The position numbers and the translations under genes are program-made. A DNA stretch of 64,000 nucleotides from positions 236,435 to 300,434 of the forward strand of contig NZ_JPOS01000084.1 of NCBI RefSeq assembly GCF_000759025.1, written 5' to 3'. Positions 1 to 9,306 of the stretch are shown in pieces. Within the stretch, counting starts at the first letter, position 1; each line of letters opens with the position of its first letter. The notes beneath the pieces are model-generated. The model did no database searches. It saw only the letters and a program-made list of their open reading frames with translations, and had not been told where the DNA came from. The stretch comes from Phaeodactylibacter xiamenensis. Its GTDB lineage: Bacteria > Bacteroidota > Bacteroidia > Chitinophagales > Saprospiraceae.

Positions 1-404
1 GTCTATCATAGACCGGTTGAAGGTCAGTGCCACCCCGTTTTCACCGGTAAAGGCCCGCGTCACTTCCTTCCCATCCGGTGTGGTAAAGGTAAGCACCTTT
101 TGGCCCTCCACGTAAAGGTCAAAAGACTGGGAAGGCTGCTTTGCGCCTATGCCGTACGCCCAAATGAAGGTGGCTGATTTTTCGGCATAAGAGGCAGGCA
201 CCACTTCAGTAACCCAGGAAATAGGCTCTGAATCGGCACGAGCGCGGACCAGCAGGCTCTTTTCATTGTAGGAAAATGGCGAATGGTAAGCAAAAGCCTG
301 CCCCCCAAGGGCTTTGCCAAAACCCGCGAAGTGGGAGCGTTGAGCTGCCAGCCCTTGCCAGAGCGCCACACAAAAAAGAACGGAAAAGAAGACTTTCCAT
401 TTCA
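1..404 (-). CDS. Secreted protein, N-terminal part only (runs off the left edge)
   Basis: An open frame begins at an ATG at 404 and stays open to base 1, so about 134 residues are visible. It starts with a clear signal peptide (MKWKVFFSVLFCVALWQGLAAQ region, residues 1-22), so the product is exported. Residues 70-134 resemble the N-terminal accessory region of the neighbouring GH38 protein: both carry a segment on a protein part described as seen, followed by a FDLY/FDVY-V/L-x-G-x-K/R-x-LTF motif. It is therefore probably a secreted polysaccharide-processing enzyme or an accessory of one, but the catalytic part lies outside the window. A LacI-type operator sits 81 bp upstream of the start, so it probably belongs to the same regulon as the fucosidase and mannosidase. 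The function is not recognisable from what is present. Confidence 0.7.
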
Positions 405-484
405 TGCCGATTCGCTTTGCAGTGCGCTCATCAAGATGCAGAATATTGGATCTCTGATGCTTTTCCATAAGGGTATAATGATTT

Positions 485-500
485 ACTAAATCGGTTTAGT
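485..500. promoter_or_regulatory. Probable LacI-family operator, copy 1
   Basis: ACTAAATCGGTTTAGT is a near-perfect 16-bp palindrome (only the TCGG centre is asymmetric). It matches the perfect palindrome in front of the LacI-type gene at 5256-5271 at 15 of 16 positions. It lies upstream of the secreted-protein gene that starts at 404 and downstream of the GH38 gene, so it most likely represses the gene starting at 404. Confidence 0.7.
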
Positions 501-568
501 TAATAAAGTTAAAATATCGCTACAGCAGATCGCATTTCTTACAGGCCCCTCATTGTCCGTGAAATTGC

Positions 569-591
569 AAACCCGGCTTTGTTGCCGGTTT
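569..591 (-). terminator. Hairpin after the GH38 gene
   Basis: An inverted repeat with arms at 569-577 and 584-591 pairs AAACCGGC with GCCGGGTTT and has one bulged base. It lies 12 bp past the stop codon of the GH38 gene, and on the minus strand it is followed by a T-containing tract. It separates the mannosidase gene from the next operator. The poly-U tract is poor, so this is a weak terminator call. Confidence 0.45.
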
Positions 592-602
592 CCCTCAATA
601 GC

Positions 603-3600
603 CTAATCCTCCAAACTCAGCCGGAAGGTCTCGATGGCATATTTTCCCAGTTTCAACCCGGGCCCGGTGGGTTGTGGATACTCTTCAATTATATTCGTGC
701 GCTCAAACGCCCCAATTTTAAAAAAGGAGCCGACACGGGTGTCTGTAGCAGTGCCTTCCAACTCATACATCCGTAAAATGACGTGATCAGAGTCTTCTGC
801 CCTTTTAATGGCCGAGACCATGACATTTTCCGCATCAACGGAAAAGAAGCTCAGCTTTTCAGGCAGGCTTGCGCGGACTGACCGGTCAGGGTAAATGATG
901 GGTTGCAACGGTTCGTTCTTTTGCTTGGCAACCCGTTGGCCCTCAAGGCTGCCCGCCGGGCTGGAAGTCAGGACATGCTGGAAATCGTGGTGCCCGGCCT
1001 GGGAATACTCATTGCCTTCTCCGTGGCAGGAGACCCGGCTGGCCAAAAGCAGGTGCTGCAGCAGCGGCCGCCCTTTGTTTTGACCGGTAGGATCTATCCA
1101 GTCAGCTGCCGCCACGGAGGAGCTCAGCGTGACCGACACTTCTGCATCTGTTGCTGCTATCCAGTCGATAATAGCGCGTGGGTGTACGTCCTTGCAGAGT
1201 GGCGTGTAGCGCTCCCCGGCTGTTTTGATCTCATCTTTGCCTACCCGTACCCGGCCAAAGGGCACTTCATGGGACACCTCTGCACTATCCATTTTGAGCG
1301 GGAAGGCCGTTCTAAACTCACGAAATAACTCCCCGGACCAATTGCGGAGGGCGGTATCAAAGTACAGGCGTTTCAATTTGTGGTAGAGCGTTACTTCCTG
1401 CCGGACAACAGCGTGCCGGATTTGCTGCTCCAGCCGATACCGGGTATAGACCGGCCCGTTTTCTATCATTACCCAATCCGCCCTGTGCGTACTGACCTGA
1501 TCGAAACCGGTCAGATCCGGCTGCTGAATGTCTCCAAATTCACCGGCTCCGTTGCCTACCGATTGCAGGGTAAAAACCTCTCCAGGCTTAAATTGGGCAC
1601 TATCGAACAGATCGCGGCCCAGCGCTTTGTCCTGCACCTGCTGAATGCCGCCCGGCCCAAAATCCACCCGGTAAAAGGCATTTTCGTAGACGGATGTGGA
1701 GGCAGATTGGGGCATATCGCCCACCGCAGGCTTTTTATCGCGGAGGTAATACGTGGCGTAGCCTACTGCCGGGACTGCTTCGGCAATAAAAGTAAGATCA
1801 GCGCTTTTGAGGCTGCCATCTTCGTGATAGGCCTCATTGCAGGTTTGAACGGCCACCTCCTGCCCATCAGCGGAGAAGACCGCGACTTGCCTGAACTGCC
1901 CTTTTACAAATTGGATGTTAACCGTGACCGGATCGGTGCGGGACCAGGAAAGGCTGTTGAACAGAACGAGCGGCATGTCCTGTCTCTGCCGGGTTTGGAT
2001 GTGGCGGGCGATAAATGCCGTGCTCTCCCGGAGCAGCCCCTCCCCCATCACTCTGGATTTCACCAGGTTCTCCTTAAAAAGGTTATCGGTAATATCGCCA
2101 TCGTGGCCGCCCCAGCCATGATCGGGGTAAATTTTGGCCTGCCAGGCTTCGTCAAACGGACCATAGGGGTACGGCATCTGCTCCGGGCTTAACAGGTTGG
2201 CGATGGTGTAGAATTTTTCCGCTGCCGGAAGTAACTTCGAAGCTTCCCGGCTGGCTGTAAGCGCCTCCCGGTGGCCCGGGCCATGAATGTAAACCCATAC
2301 GTTGGGGCGCTCGCCCATAATGGTATCCACCTTAGTGGCCATCTGCGCCGCCCGGGGCATAAATTCATCCATTGTCATCAGCTCCATCTCGGGCAGGTAC
2401 ACCGGCTGGGCCAGGCCGTCCGCCCGCTTCAGGGAATCGAAGCCATTCCAGGTGTTAATCAGGTCGGTATAATCGATGGCCGGCAGCATGTCCTGGCTGG
2501 ACAGCAGGGGCGCTTGCACCGCACTGCCTACGAACCGGTCTGCCCAATACCGGATCTGCGATGCCCCGTACTTCAGTTGCTGGTCCATGCTTTTGGACAG
2601 GTAGAGCAGGTCATTGCCGTAGTGCCCGGGAGAGTAGGTAAAAACCGAGCTGCCATCCGGGCTCGCCCAATGAAACATTCCTTTCGCATGACGGCTGATG
2701 ACCATGTAGTCTACTCCCGCCTTTTTGAGAATCTGCGGTGTTTGCAGGGACTTGCCTGGCACATCCACATTCCAATAGACTTTGGAGTCATACCCCCCAA
2801 AGGTCTTTTTCACCCATTTTTTGCCGAGGTAGAGCTGCCGGACCTGGTCTTCGGCATCGTACATGTCTTCGTAGGGGCAATTGTAAGTGGCGCCAACGGA
2901 AATCAGCTTCCGGTTCAGGAGGGTAGCCAGTTTTTCTTTGGATTCCGGGTGGCGCTCCAGGTACTCGCGCAACATCAGCCCGTCTTCGATATCAAAACCA
3001 TAGTCTTCCCGGACGAAGGCATCCCGGAGGACCGGCGTCAGCAAGAGCGTGTCCCGCAGGATGATGCACACTTCCGGGCGATCTACCCAGGCGATGTCCT
3101 GATGGCTGGAATTCATCAGGGACACCTGCCCTTTTTCGTACTTACGGTCAAAAAAGTCGCTGTAGACTTCAAAGAACTCCGGACGGTAGAGTTTGGCCAG
3201 AGTTACCCTCCACCCCTGCTGATAGTAGGCCTTGTGGTGATGAACGAAATTGCCCTTTAGGTCGGTAGCGGTCATCGTTCCGTCCTGATGCTCAAACCGA
3301 AGCGCCATTTCTATATCTCCGCAAGTGACAGAGAAGCTGTGCTTTGGCGGCTTTATAGCAAACGCAGCGCTTGAGAAATTACCTATAGGCTTCAAAACGT
3401 TGGTAGCACTCCGTTTTCCATCGCTGACCAGGTAAACAGGCTTACCGGCAAAGTGGGCAGGAGCATCCACGAAAAGCTGGCCGTCCCGTTCTCTGATATC
3501 GAAGGCCGCCTCGCTTTCAACAGACCGGCGCAGGCGTTCCACCACATCATCCGCTTTAAAAATCATGAACCAGGCATTGGCATACTTGCAGTGCCCGACA

Positions 3601-4193
3601 AAACGAAGGCGGGCTTTTTCCCCTTTAGCCAATAAGCCGGCCGGGACCGTTAGCCGGAACAGGCCGAGCCCATCGCCATTAGCATCCCGGCGGATCAGGA
3701 GGAATTCAGCCTGAGCCTGATCGGGGTTTTCAGAAACCCTCAGCGTACCCTCCTCATTGGCCTGAAAGGTCAGCAGCCGGGTTCCATTGAGGTAGACATC
3801 GAATGGATGCCGCTGATTGAGGTCGATATCGCTCAAAAAGGCAAAAGTGGCTGTTTCCGGCTTGAAATCTGCCGGGACCGTGCCGGTCAGGAGTTCAAAC
3901 CCCATTTCACCTGTAGTAGCCCGGGCAATCATGGAAACGGTAACGTCCTCCCGTAGCGAAGGATAAGTGAAGAACTCAGCGCCGGAGAGCATTTCGCTAT
4001 AGCCTTCCAGGTCGTGCCGACAGCGCTGATACAACTGATAGTTGACATTCAATTCCTGAAGGTGCCCCTGCCCATTGCCCCCGTGGTAGAAGGCTGATGC
4101 CGGAGCGTGCCCATCACTTGCCCAGGCTGTGGCCAGCCCACACAGGAAAAAGCAGATATTGTAAAAGGTATGAAATGAGTTGTACTTGATCAT
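603..4193 (-). CDS. GH38-family alpha-mannosidase, exported
   Basis: This is a 1196-residue protein with an N-terminal hydrophobic signal (residues about 8-25) and a beta-rich accessory region up to about residue 340. The GH38 catalytic region follows. SHQDIAW at 363-369 corresponds to the zinc-binding His-x-Asp motif, and VYWNVDVPG around 472-480 corresponds to the segment that carries the nucleophile Asp (D477). The rest is a long beta-sandwich typical of GH38. It should hydrolyse alpha-mannosides in the periplasm or at the surface. It starts 38 bp after the LacI-type gene on the same strand, so the two are probably co-transcribed, and the fucosidase lies just upstream. Together they suggest breakdown of fucosylated, mannose-containing glycans. 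The family assignment is from motifs; the exact linkage cannot be read from sequence. The 1196-residue length is somewhat longer than usual because of the N-terminal extension. Confidence 0.82.
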   Translation of the reverse strand: MIKYNSFHTFYNICFFLCGLATAWASDGHAPASAFYHGGNGQGHLQELNVNYQLYQRCRHDLEGYSEMLSGAEFFTYPSLREDVTVSMIARATTGEMGFELLTGTVPADFKPETATFAFLSDIDLNQRHPFDVYLNGTRLLTFQANEEGTLRVSENPDQAQAEFLLIRRDANGDGLGLFRLTVPAGLLAKGEKARLRFVGHCKYANAWFMIFKADDVVERLRRSVESEAAFDIRERDGQLFVDAPAHFAGKPVYLVSDGKRSATNVLKPIGNFSSAAFAIKPPKHSFSVTCGDIEMALRFEHQDGTMTATDLKGNFVHHHKAYYQQGWRVTLAKLYRPEFFEVYSDFFDRKYEKGQVSLMNSSHQDIAWVDRPEVCIILRDTLLLTPVLRDAFVREDYGFDIEDGLMLREYLERHPESKEKLATLLNRKLISVGATYNCPYEDMYDAEDQVRQLYLGKKWVKKTFGGYDSKVYWNVDVPGKSLQTPQILKKAGVDYMVISRHAKGMFHWASPDGSSVFTYSPGHYGNDLLYLSKSMDQQLKYGASQIRYWADRFVGSAVQAPLLSSQDMLPAIDYTDLINTWNGFDSLKRADGLAQPVYLPEMELMTMDEFMPRAAQMATKVDTIMGERPNVWVYIHGPGHREALTASREASKLLPAAEKFYTIANLLSPEQMPYPYGPFDEAWQAKIYPDHGWGGHDGDITDNLFKENLVKSRVMGEGLLRESTAFIARHIQTRQRQDMPLVLFNSLSWSRTDPVTVNIQFVKGQFRQVAVFSADGQEVAVQTCNEAYHEDGSLKSADLTFIAEAVPAVGYATYYLRDKKPAVGDMPQSASTSVYENAFYRVDFGPGGIQQVQDKALGRDLFDSAQFKPGEVFTLQSVGNGAGEFGDIQQPDLTGFDQVSTHRADWVMIENGPVYTRYRLEQQIRHAVVRQEVTLYHKLKRLYFDTALRNWSGELFREFRTAFPLKMDSAEVSHEVPFGRVRVGKDEIKTAGERYTPLCKDVHPRAIIDWIAATDAEVSVTLSSSVAAADWIDPTGQNKGRPLLQHLLLASRVSCHGEGNEYSQAGHHDFQHVLTSSPAGSLEGQRVAKQKNEPLQPIIYPDRSVRASLPEKLSFFSVDAENVMVSAIKRAEDSDHVILRMYELEGTATDTRVGSFFKIGAFERTNIIEEYPQPTGPGLKLGKYAIETFRLSLED

Positions 4194-4231
4194 ACGAATA
4201 CTAATTTGAGCAGCCCCACTGAATCCAGCGC

Positions 4232-5251
4232 TTATGCCCCGCAGGATTTACGGATGAGAAGCTGGGTGGGCAGGACCCGCTGTTTGTCCATACCCGCCCC
4301 TTTACAGCCTATTTCATGCACCAGGATTTCCACTGCCAAACGCCCGATATCTTCCACCGGCTGCTGATTGGCAGTGATGGGCGGCTCTACCAGGTCAAAC
4401 GCCCCAAGCTCATCAAAACTGATCAGGGCGACCTCCCCGGGCACCTCTACGCCCAGTGCCTTCAACGCTCTAAGACCCGAAGCAGCCAGGTAGTGGGTCG
4501 TAAAAACCAGCCCATCTACGGCCCGGGGCCCATGCAACATACTCCGGATAGCTTCCTTCATTTCTGATTCATACCCAAATGGAGAAAGTAATTTCACCGT
4601 TTCCGCACCGTCTTCCAGCCCGGCATCCCGAAGGGCCTTTTCGTAACCCAGCTGCCGCTGATGCATAGCTTCCAGCCCGCTTTCTATACTGACCAGCCCA
4701 ATGCGCTGACGCCCCTGCTTCAACAAATGCCGGGTCATCTGCTCTGTGCCCCTTAGGTTATCGACAATCACATAATTGGTAGCCAGGCCCGGATAGTGGC
4801 GGTCGATCAGCACAAATGGGTACTTCGAACGGTTCAGTTCCTCAATATCTTCCTGATTCTTTTGGGTGGAAGCAATGATGAGCCCGTCCACCTGCCGGTT
4901 GAGCATGGAATAGATCAGCTGTTTCTCCGTCTCCGGGTCCTCGTTGGAACTGCTAAAGACTACGTTGTACCCCAGTGCTTTAGCCTTACGCTCTACGTAA
5001 TGCGCAATGGTGGCGTAAAAGATATCCGAGATATTGGGCACAATCAGCCCGATCGTCTCACTTTTGCCAAGGCTTAGCCCCCTCGCCATTTGGTTGGGCT
5101 GATAGTGATGCGCCCGGGCATAGGCCCAGACCCGTTTCTGCGTTGCCTTGCTGATCTTGTTTTCATCCCCTTTGTTGTTGAGCACCATGGATACGGCGGT
5201 CTTGGAGAGGTTCAACGCTTCAGCTATATCTTTGAGGAAGATTTTTTTCAT
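4232..5251 (-). CDS. LacI/GalR-family transcriptional regulator
   Basis: The 339-residue protein begins with a LacI-type helix-turn-helix (KDIAEALNLSKTAVSMVLN, residues 7-25), followed by a hinge and a periplasmic-binding-protein-like sugar-sensing domain (IGLIVPNISDIFYATIAHYV near residue 68; YVIVDN and GLVFTTHYLA further on). It should bind palindromic DNA as a dimer and release it when a sugar is bound. A perfect 16-bp palindrome lies 5 bp upstream of the start codon, where it would block both transcription and its own ribosome site, so the gene is probably autoregulated. The gene lies between a GH29 fucosidase and a GH38 mannosidase on the same strand, which makes these the likely targets. 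The effector sugar is unknown; fucose or mannose derivatives are the natural guesses. Confidence 0.92.
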   Translation of the reverse strand: MKKIFLKDIAEALNLSKTAVSMVLNNKGDENKISKATQKRVWAYARAHHYQPNQMARGLSLGKSETIGLIVPNISDIFYATIAHYVERKAKALGYNVVFSSSNEDPETEKQLIYSMLNRQVDGLIIASTQKNQEDIEELNRSKYPFVLIDRHYPGLATNYVIVDNLRGTEQMTRHLLKQGRQRIGLVSIESGLEAMHQRQLGYEKALRDAGLEDGAETVKLLSPFGYESEMKEAIRSMLHGPRAVDGLVFTTHYLAASGLRALKALGVEVPGEVALISFDELGAFDLVEPPITANQQPVEDIGRLAVEILVHEIGCKGAGMDKQRVLPTQLLIRKSCGA

Positions 5252-5255
5252 ATTA

Positions 5256-5271
5256 ACTAAACCGGTTTAGT
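5256..5271. promoter_or_regulatory. LacI-family operator, copy 2 (perfect palindrome)
   Basis: ACTAAACCGGTTTAGT is a perfect 16-bp palindrome with the CG centre typical of LacI/GalR operators. It ends 5 bp before the ATG (5251) of the LacI-type gene. The matching site at 485-500 supports a real regulatory motif. Confidence 0.82.
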
Positions 5272-5351
5272 CATCTGATAAAAGTAGTCAAACTTCTCTT
5301 GTTTTCAAAACGCGGATTCAATTTTGTCTATTAAGCGAATTACCCGGTTCA

Positions 5352-6836
5352 CTAACGCAACTGCCCCACCTTGAACGTCCATACATAAGAGGCGGGTGGA
5401 TTAGCTTGCAATGCCTTGGGCAGGCTCACGGTAAAACCTTCACCTTCGGGGCTCCAGTCCAGGGGCTTATCGTGCCCAAGGAGCGTCACCGTGCTGCCCG
5501 GTGCGGGCTGATGAGCAGGCAAGGTAATGCGGGCAGGCATGCGCTGCTCGCTGGCTGCAGCCAGGTAAAAGAAGTAGGCGTTTCCATTATCCTGCTGTGT
5601 CATGCAGATATTACCAGACTTGTAAGGCGGTAAAGGGCGGCTGTTGTAGATACCTTCCCCGTTTACGTCCATCCATGCGCCGAATTCTTCTAACAGTTGG
5701 TAAGCGCCTTCCTGCCATTCCCCTTCCGGCGATGGGGCGATGTTGAGGAGGAGATTGCCACCTTTGGCCACAATATCCACGAGCATCTGAATGCCTTCCC
5801 GGCCGCTCATATAGGTGGCATCTGGAGTATAGGACCAGCCGCCGCCGGAAATGATACAGGACTCCCAGGGATAGGGCAGTTCTTTTTCCGGCACGCGGTT
5901 TTCGGGCGTGAGGTAGTTCTGGTTTTTGCCGTAAACGGCACGGTCCACGACAATGAGGCCCGGCTGCTTTTCGCGGGCTTTAGCCACCAGCTCGTCCATA
6001 CGGATGTCCTGGGAAACGATGCGGTGTTTGATGAAACCGTTACTGCCTTTATTTTCGGAAAATTTGCCAGCGTAGTTTTCCTCCAGGTTATGCTGATCGC
6101 GCTTTTTCACCCAGCCCCCATCAAGCCAGATGATGTCTACGGCTCCGTAATCGGTGAGCAGTTCCAGCAGCTGATTGTGCGTGAACTGAACGAAGGTTTC
6201 CCATTTTTCCGGGTAGAGGGCGGGATCGTAATTCACGTTGCGGTCGAACGGTGGCCAGTAGGGGTCCCAGTAAGCTTCGTGGTGCCAGTCAGGCTTGGAA
6301 AAGTAGGTGCCCACCCAAAGGTCCTCCGCCCGAAAAGCCTCAAAAATTTCCTTAGTGATGTTGGCTTTGGGGTGGCTGCTGAATGCGCAGCCTTCGTCCG
6401 TGACTTTATAATCGGTATATTTTGAATCAAACATAGAAAAACCATCGTGATGCTTGGTCGTAAAGATCATATAGCGCATGCCCGCATCCTTGGCAGCCTC
6501 TGCCCACTTCGCCGGATTGAATTTTACCGGATTGAAAGTTTCCTTCAGGCCTTCATATTCCTTTTTGTAGTCCATGTAATTATCCGCATGGCTGCCCTTG
6601 GTGCGTTCACACCAGCCATAATCTTCCGGGCAGATGGACCAGGATTCCACAATGCCCCATTGGCTGTAGGGGCCCCAGTGCATCAGCAGGCCAAACTTGA
6701 TGTCCTGCCACTGCTCCAGCTTTTGCAGGACTAGGGGGTCGGTTTCCGGCACATAGCGCCCATCTTCTAAAACCGCCTGACAGTAGGTTGCGGAAAGAGC
6801 AGAAAACAGGAAAAGGAAGAGGAGGAGTTTTTTCAT
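5352..6836 (-). CDS. GH29 alpha-L-fucosidase, secreted
   Basis: Hydrolyses terminal alpha-L-fucose from glycans. I start it at the ATG at 6836 because this gives a signal peptide (MKKLLLFLFLFSALSATYCQ); a longer in-frame start at 6980 adds 48 residues with no such sense. The 494-residue protein shows the GH29 pattern: KFGLLMHWGPYSQWG near residue 47, the paired-His segment TTKHHDGF near 127, and IWLDGG with the catalytic nucleophile at about D239. A C-terminal beta-sandwich follows. It is followed by a 100-bp gap with the LacI operator, then the regulator and the GH38 gene, so all three form one glycan-use locus. The acid/base residue varies within GH29 and I did not assign it. Confidence 0.93.
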   Translation of the reverse strand: MKKLLLFLFLFSALSATYCQAVLEDGRYVPETDPLVLQKLEQWQDIKFGLLMHWGPYSQWGIVESWSICPEDYGWCERTKGSHADNYMDYKKEYEGLKETFNPVKFNPAKWAEAAKDAGMRYMIFTTKHHDGFSMFDSKYTDYKVTDEGCAFSSHPKANITKEIFEAFRAEDLWVGTYFSKPDWHHEAYWDPYWPPFDRNVNYDPALYPEKWETFVQFTHNQLLELLTDYGAVDIIWLDGGWVKKRDQHNLEENYAGKFSENKGSNGFIKHRIVSQDIRMDELVAKAREKQPGLIVVDRAVYGKNQNYLTPENRVPEKELPYPWESCIISGGGWSYTPDATYMSGREGIQMLVDIVAKGGNLLLNIAPSPEGEWQEGAYQLLEEFGAWMDVNGEGIYNSRPLPPYKSGNICMTQQDNGNAYFFYLAAASEQRMPARITLPAHQPAPGSTVTLLGHDKPLDWSPEGEGFTVSLPKALQANPPASYVWTFKVGQLR

Positions 6837-7025
6837 TTTATTGCAGATTTGCAGGTAAAATATCTGGTATAACTTTAAAAGTCTATCAATCAGCAATCTA
6901 AGTTCAAAAAAATTTAAATTTCCGGTTGCCAGTTTTCTGATGGCTTTTTCGTGAAATGGCTGATTGCCCGAATACCCCACAAGGTAGGGACAAAAATACG
7001 GTCTATAAAAATGGCTTACCTGTGC

Positions 7026-8132
7026 CTAACTCATTTGCATGCGCTCCCCGGCACGGCTATCCACCCCCATTTTTTTAAGATAGCGAAAATGAGCGCGAAT
7101 GGCTTCCCCTAAGGTAAGGTTTTTATAAGGGATGTTGTGCTTATGGCAGGCCTCCTCGATTATCCTGGAAATAGCCGGGTAGTGGATATGGCTGACGCTC
7201 GGAAAAAGGTGGTGGGCGGAGTGTGCATTGAATCCGCCAAAAATCAGATTGGCCCATGGGCTTTTGGCATGATAGTCAACGGAGGTGATTAATTGGTGGA
7301 TGGCCCAGCTGTGCGGCAGGTACCCGTTGGCACCCAGGCTCTGAAAATGGGCCTCATCGGAAAAATGAGAACCGATCAAGCCAAATATGAAGGCATAGGA
7401 AAGACAGAAGTGCATCAAAATAAAGCCTGCCAATACCTGCCCGGGTGTATATCCGGAGTATTGTAGCGGCACGATCAGGGCCAGGTAAAGGTAGAGTGCC
7501 TTCAGGAGGAAAAAGGCCACGACTTCTGAACGGGGGTGACGGATGTTGCGGAGGTTGGCCAGCCTTTTTTTGTTCAGGATGTTGAAGTCCTTGTAAAAGA
7601 CCCAGACCAGCGAATAAAACAGGTACAGGAATGGAGCGTACAAATGCTGGTACCGGTGGAAATCATATATGGGGCGGTTCGGAGACAGGCGTAAGACCCG
7701 GGTATCATCGATATCGGCATCGCAGCCATCCACATTGGGAAATAGATGGTGGGACTGCACATGCCGGAGCCCCCAAAGGTAAGCACTGGCACCAAGCGCA
7801 TTGAAACTGAGGTAAAACAGGAGCTTATTGAGGCCTTTGTGCCCACTCAGGGCATTGTGCGCTCCATCGTGCCCGATGTTCAAACCGAACAGCAAGCTGG
7901 CAATACCCCAGCCTATCCAGCATAACCACCACCAGCTTACAGGCAGCCCGCCGGTGAGTATCAGGACGTACAGAAAAACGGATGCCAGCCCATAGATACT
8001 CCCCTTGAGCCACACTGCCCGGGTAGCATAGCCATCGTAACCGTTTTGCCTAAAATAGGCCCTGACTTTCTCGCGGACTTCATTGAAGAAAGCATCTTCA
8101 TGGCTGCTCTCCTGAAACTTGATGGTTTTCAT
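7026..8132 (-). CDS. Membrane fatty-acid desaturase (acyl-lipid/acyl-CoA type), second of a pair
   Basis: A 368-residue integral membrane di-iron desaturase. The start at ATG 8132 (MKTIKF) is chosen because it aligns with the MQTIKF start of its paralogue next door; a start at 8189 would add residues with no match. The three histidine boxes are visible: HDGAH (88-92), HVQSHH (124-129) and HSAHH near residue 306. Hydrophobic segments flank them. It resembles the linoleoyl-CoA/Delta-6 'front-end' group without a fused cytochrome b5 domain, and would insert a double bond into acyl chains using O2 and electrons from a separate carrier. Its 5' end overlaps the upstream paralogue by 35 bp, so the two are translated from one message. 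The position of the double bond cannot be read from sequence. Confidence 0.88.
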   Translation of the reverse strand: MKTIKFQESSHEDAFFNEVREKVRAYFRQNGYDGYATRAVWLKGSIYGLASVFLYVLILTGGLPVSWWWLCWIGWGIASLLFGLNIGHDGAHNALSGHKGLNKLLFYLSFNALGASAYLWGLRHVQSHHLFPNVDGCDADIDDTRVLRLSPNRPIYDFHRYQHLYAPFLYLFYSLVWVFYKDFNILNKKRLANLRNIRHPRSEVVAFFLLKALYLYLALIVPLQYSGYTPGQVLAGFILMHFCLSYAFIFGLIGSHFSDEAHFQSLGANGYLPHSWAIHQLITSVDYHAKSPWANLIFGGFNAHSAHHLFPSVSHIHYPAISRIIEEACHKHNIPYKNLTLGEAIRAHFRYLKKMGVDSRAGERMQMS

Positions 8133-9243
8133 ATTGCTCTTGACTTTTCTGATCCGTTTGGGAGCGTAGCGGAATGTGCCCCAAATCATATAAGTGCCGG
8201 AAATGAGACAACAGTGCTGCCCACCAGCTCATTTGTTTATGCGCGACGCCATAGGCTGCTGCCTTATCGATGATGAATTCCGATAGCATGACATAGTGCA
8301 CATGGCATACGGTAGGGAACAAATGATGTGCGGCATGGGAATTAAAGCCCCCGAAGAAGAAATTCCAAACCCTGCTTTTAGGGTGGAAATCAACACAAGT
8401 CGCAATTTGGTGCTGCGCCCAGCTTCCCGGCAAATACCCCTTTTCATCACGCATGGGAAAATCCGCTTCCTGCGCGTGGTGGTTCATGATATTGGTTAGA
8501 AGAAAAAAGTAAGACATTACCACATGCAAGGCCAAAAAACCGATTAAGACCGTAGCCCAATGCAAGCCCATCCCAACCGGCAGGACAATCAGGTAGAAGA
8601 AATAAAATGCCTTTGCGGCAATCATGCCGAACACTTCCCCCGGTGGATGTTTGATATCCCGGAGATTAGCCAGGTCTTTCCGGAACAAGTAAGCCCAGTC
8701 CTTGATAAAAACCCAGTGCAGGGTGTAGAGTGCATACAGGAAAGGCCCATAGACGTGCTGCCACCGATGATGCCGGAGCAGCGGCCGGTTTGGCGAAAGC
8801 CGGATCAAGAAATTATTATCAATATCGATATCACAATGGTCCACATTTGGGAACGGGTGATGGGAATGCACATGCCGAAGCTTCCACAGATAGGCATCTG
8901 TCCCCAGTGGATTGAAGGTGAGGTAATACACCACTTTATTGAAAAGCTTCGAAGAAGTCAAGGCATCGTGGCAGGCATCATGCGAGATATTGAAGGCAAT
9001 CAGCAGCCCCGATACCCCCATAGAGGCATACAACAGGATGGTTACGATGCTGGAAAAACCACCAAAAAGGATAAGCGCATAAGCCCCCCAGAAAAACGAT
9101 AAGAAGAGCACCCCTTTGCCAAGCATTAAGATATTCGCATAGCGCCCGTTTTTTTGTTTGTCCAGCCAGGTCGACACCTCTTTCTGCAACGCCTGAAAAA
9201 AAGCATCGTCCCTATTATTGACCCTGAACTTAATCGTCTGCAT
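8098..9243 (-). CDS. Membrane fatty-acid desaturase, first of a pair
   Basis: A 381-residue paralogue of the following gene. It starts at ATG 9243 (MQTIKFRVNN), whose first residues align with those of its neighbour. Histidine boxes are HDACHD (88-93), HVHSHH (124-129) and HAAHH in the C-terminal third. Transmembrane segments lie around residues 42-62, 66-86 and in the 200-260 region. As a membrane di-iron desaturase it would introduce double bonds into fatty acids, probably for membrane fluidity. Its 3' end overlaps the next desaturase by 35 bp, which suggests tandem duplication and coupled translation. One copy of a 65-bp repeat that also borders the CRISPR array lies 64 bp upstream of the start and may contain or disturb its promoter. 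Confidence 0.88.
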   Translation of the reverse strand: MQTIKFRVNNRDDAFFQALQKEVSTWLDKQKNGRYANILMLGKGVLFLSFFWGAYALILFGGFSSIVTILLYASMGVSGLLIAFNISHDACHDALTSSKLFNKVVYYLTFNPLGTDAYLWKLRHVHSHHPFPNVDHCDIDIDNNFLIRLSPNRPLLRHHRWQHVYGPFLYALYTLHWVFIKDWAYLFRKDLANLRDIKHPPGEVFGMIAAKAFYFFYLIVLPVGMGLHWATVLIGFLALHVVMSYFFLLTNIMNHHAQEADFPMRDEKGYLPGSWAQHQIATCVDFHPKSRVWNFFFGGFNSHAAHHLFPTVCHVHYVMLSEFIIDKAAAYGVAHKQMSWWAALLSHFRHLYDLGHIPLRSQTDQKSQEQYENHQVSGEQP

Positions 9244-9306
9244 AACCTGGAATTTAGGAGCAAAGTACCCTGTTTCCGGTACAAAGGCGCTGCTAAAAAT
9301 CACTTT

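Noticed and set aside
1380..3260. Long plus-strand frames of 270 and 329 codons inside the GH38 gene
   Set aside because: They are antisense shadows of a clearly coding GH38 frame with GC-rich codons; products show no domain.
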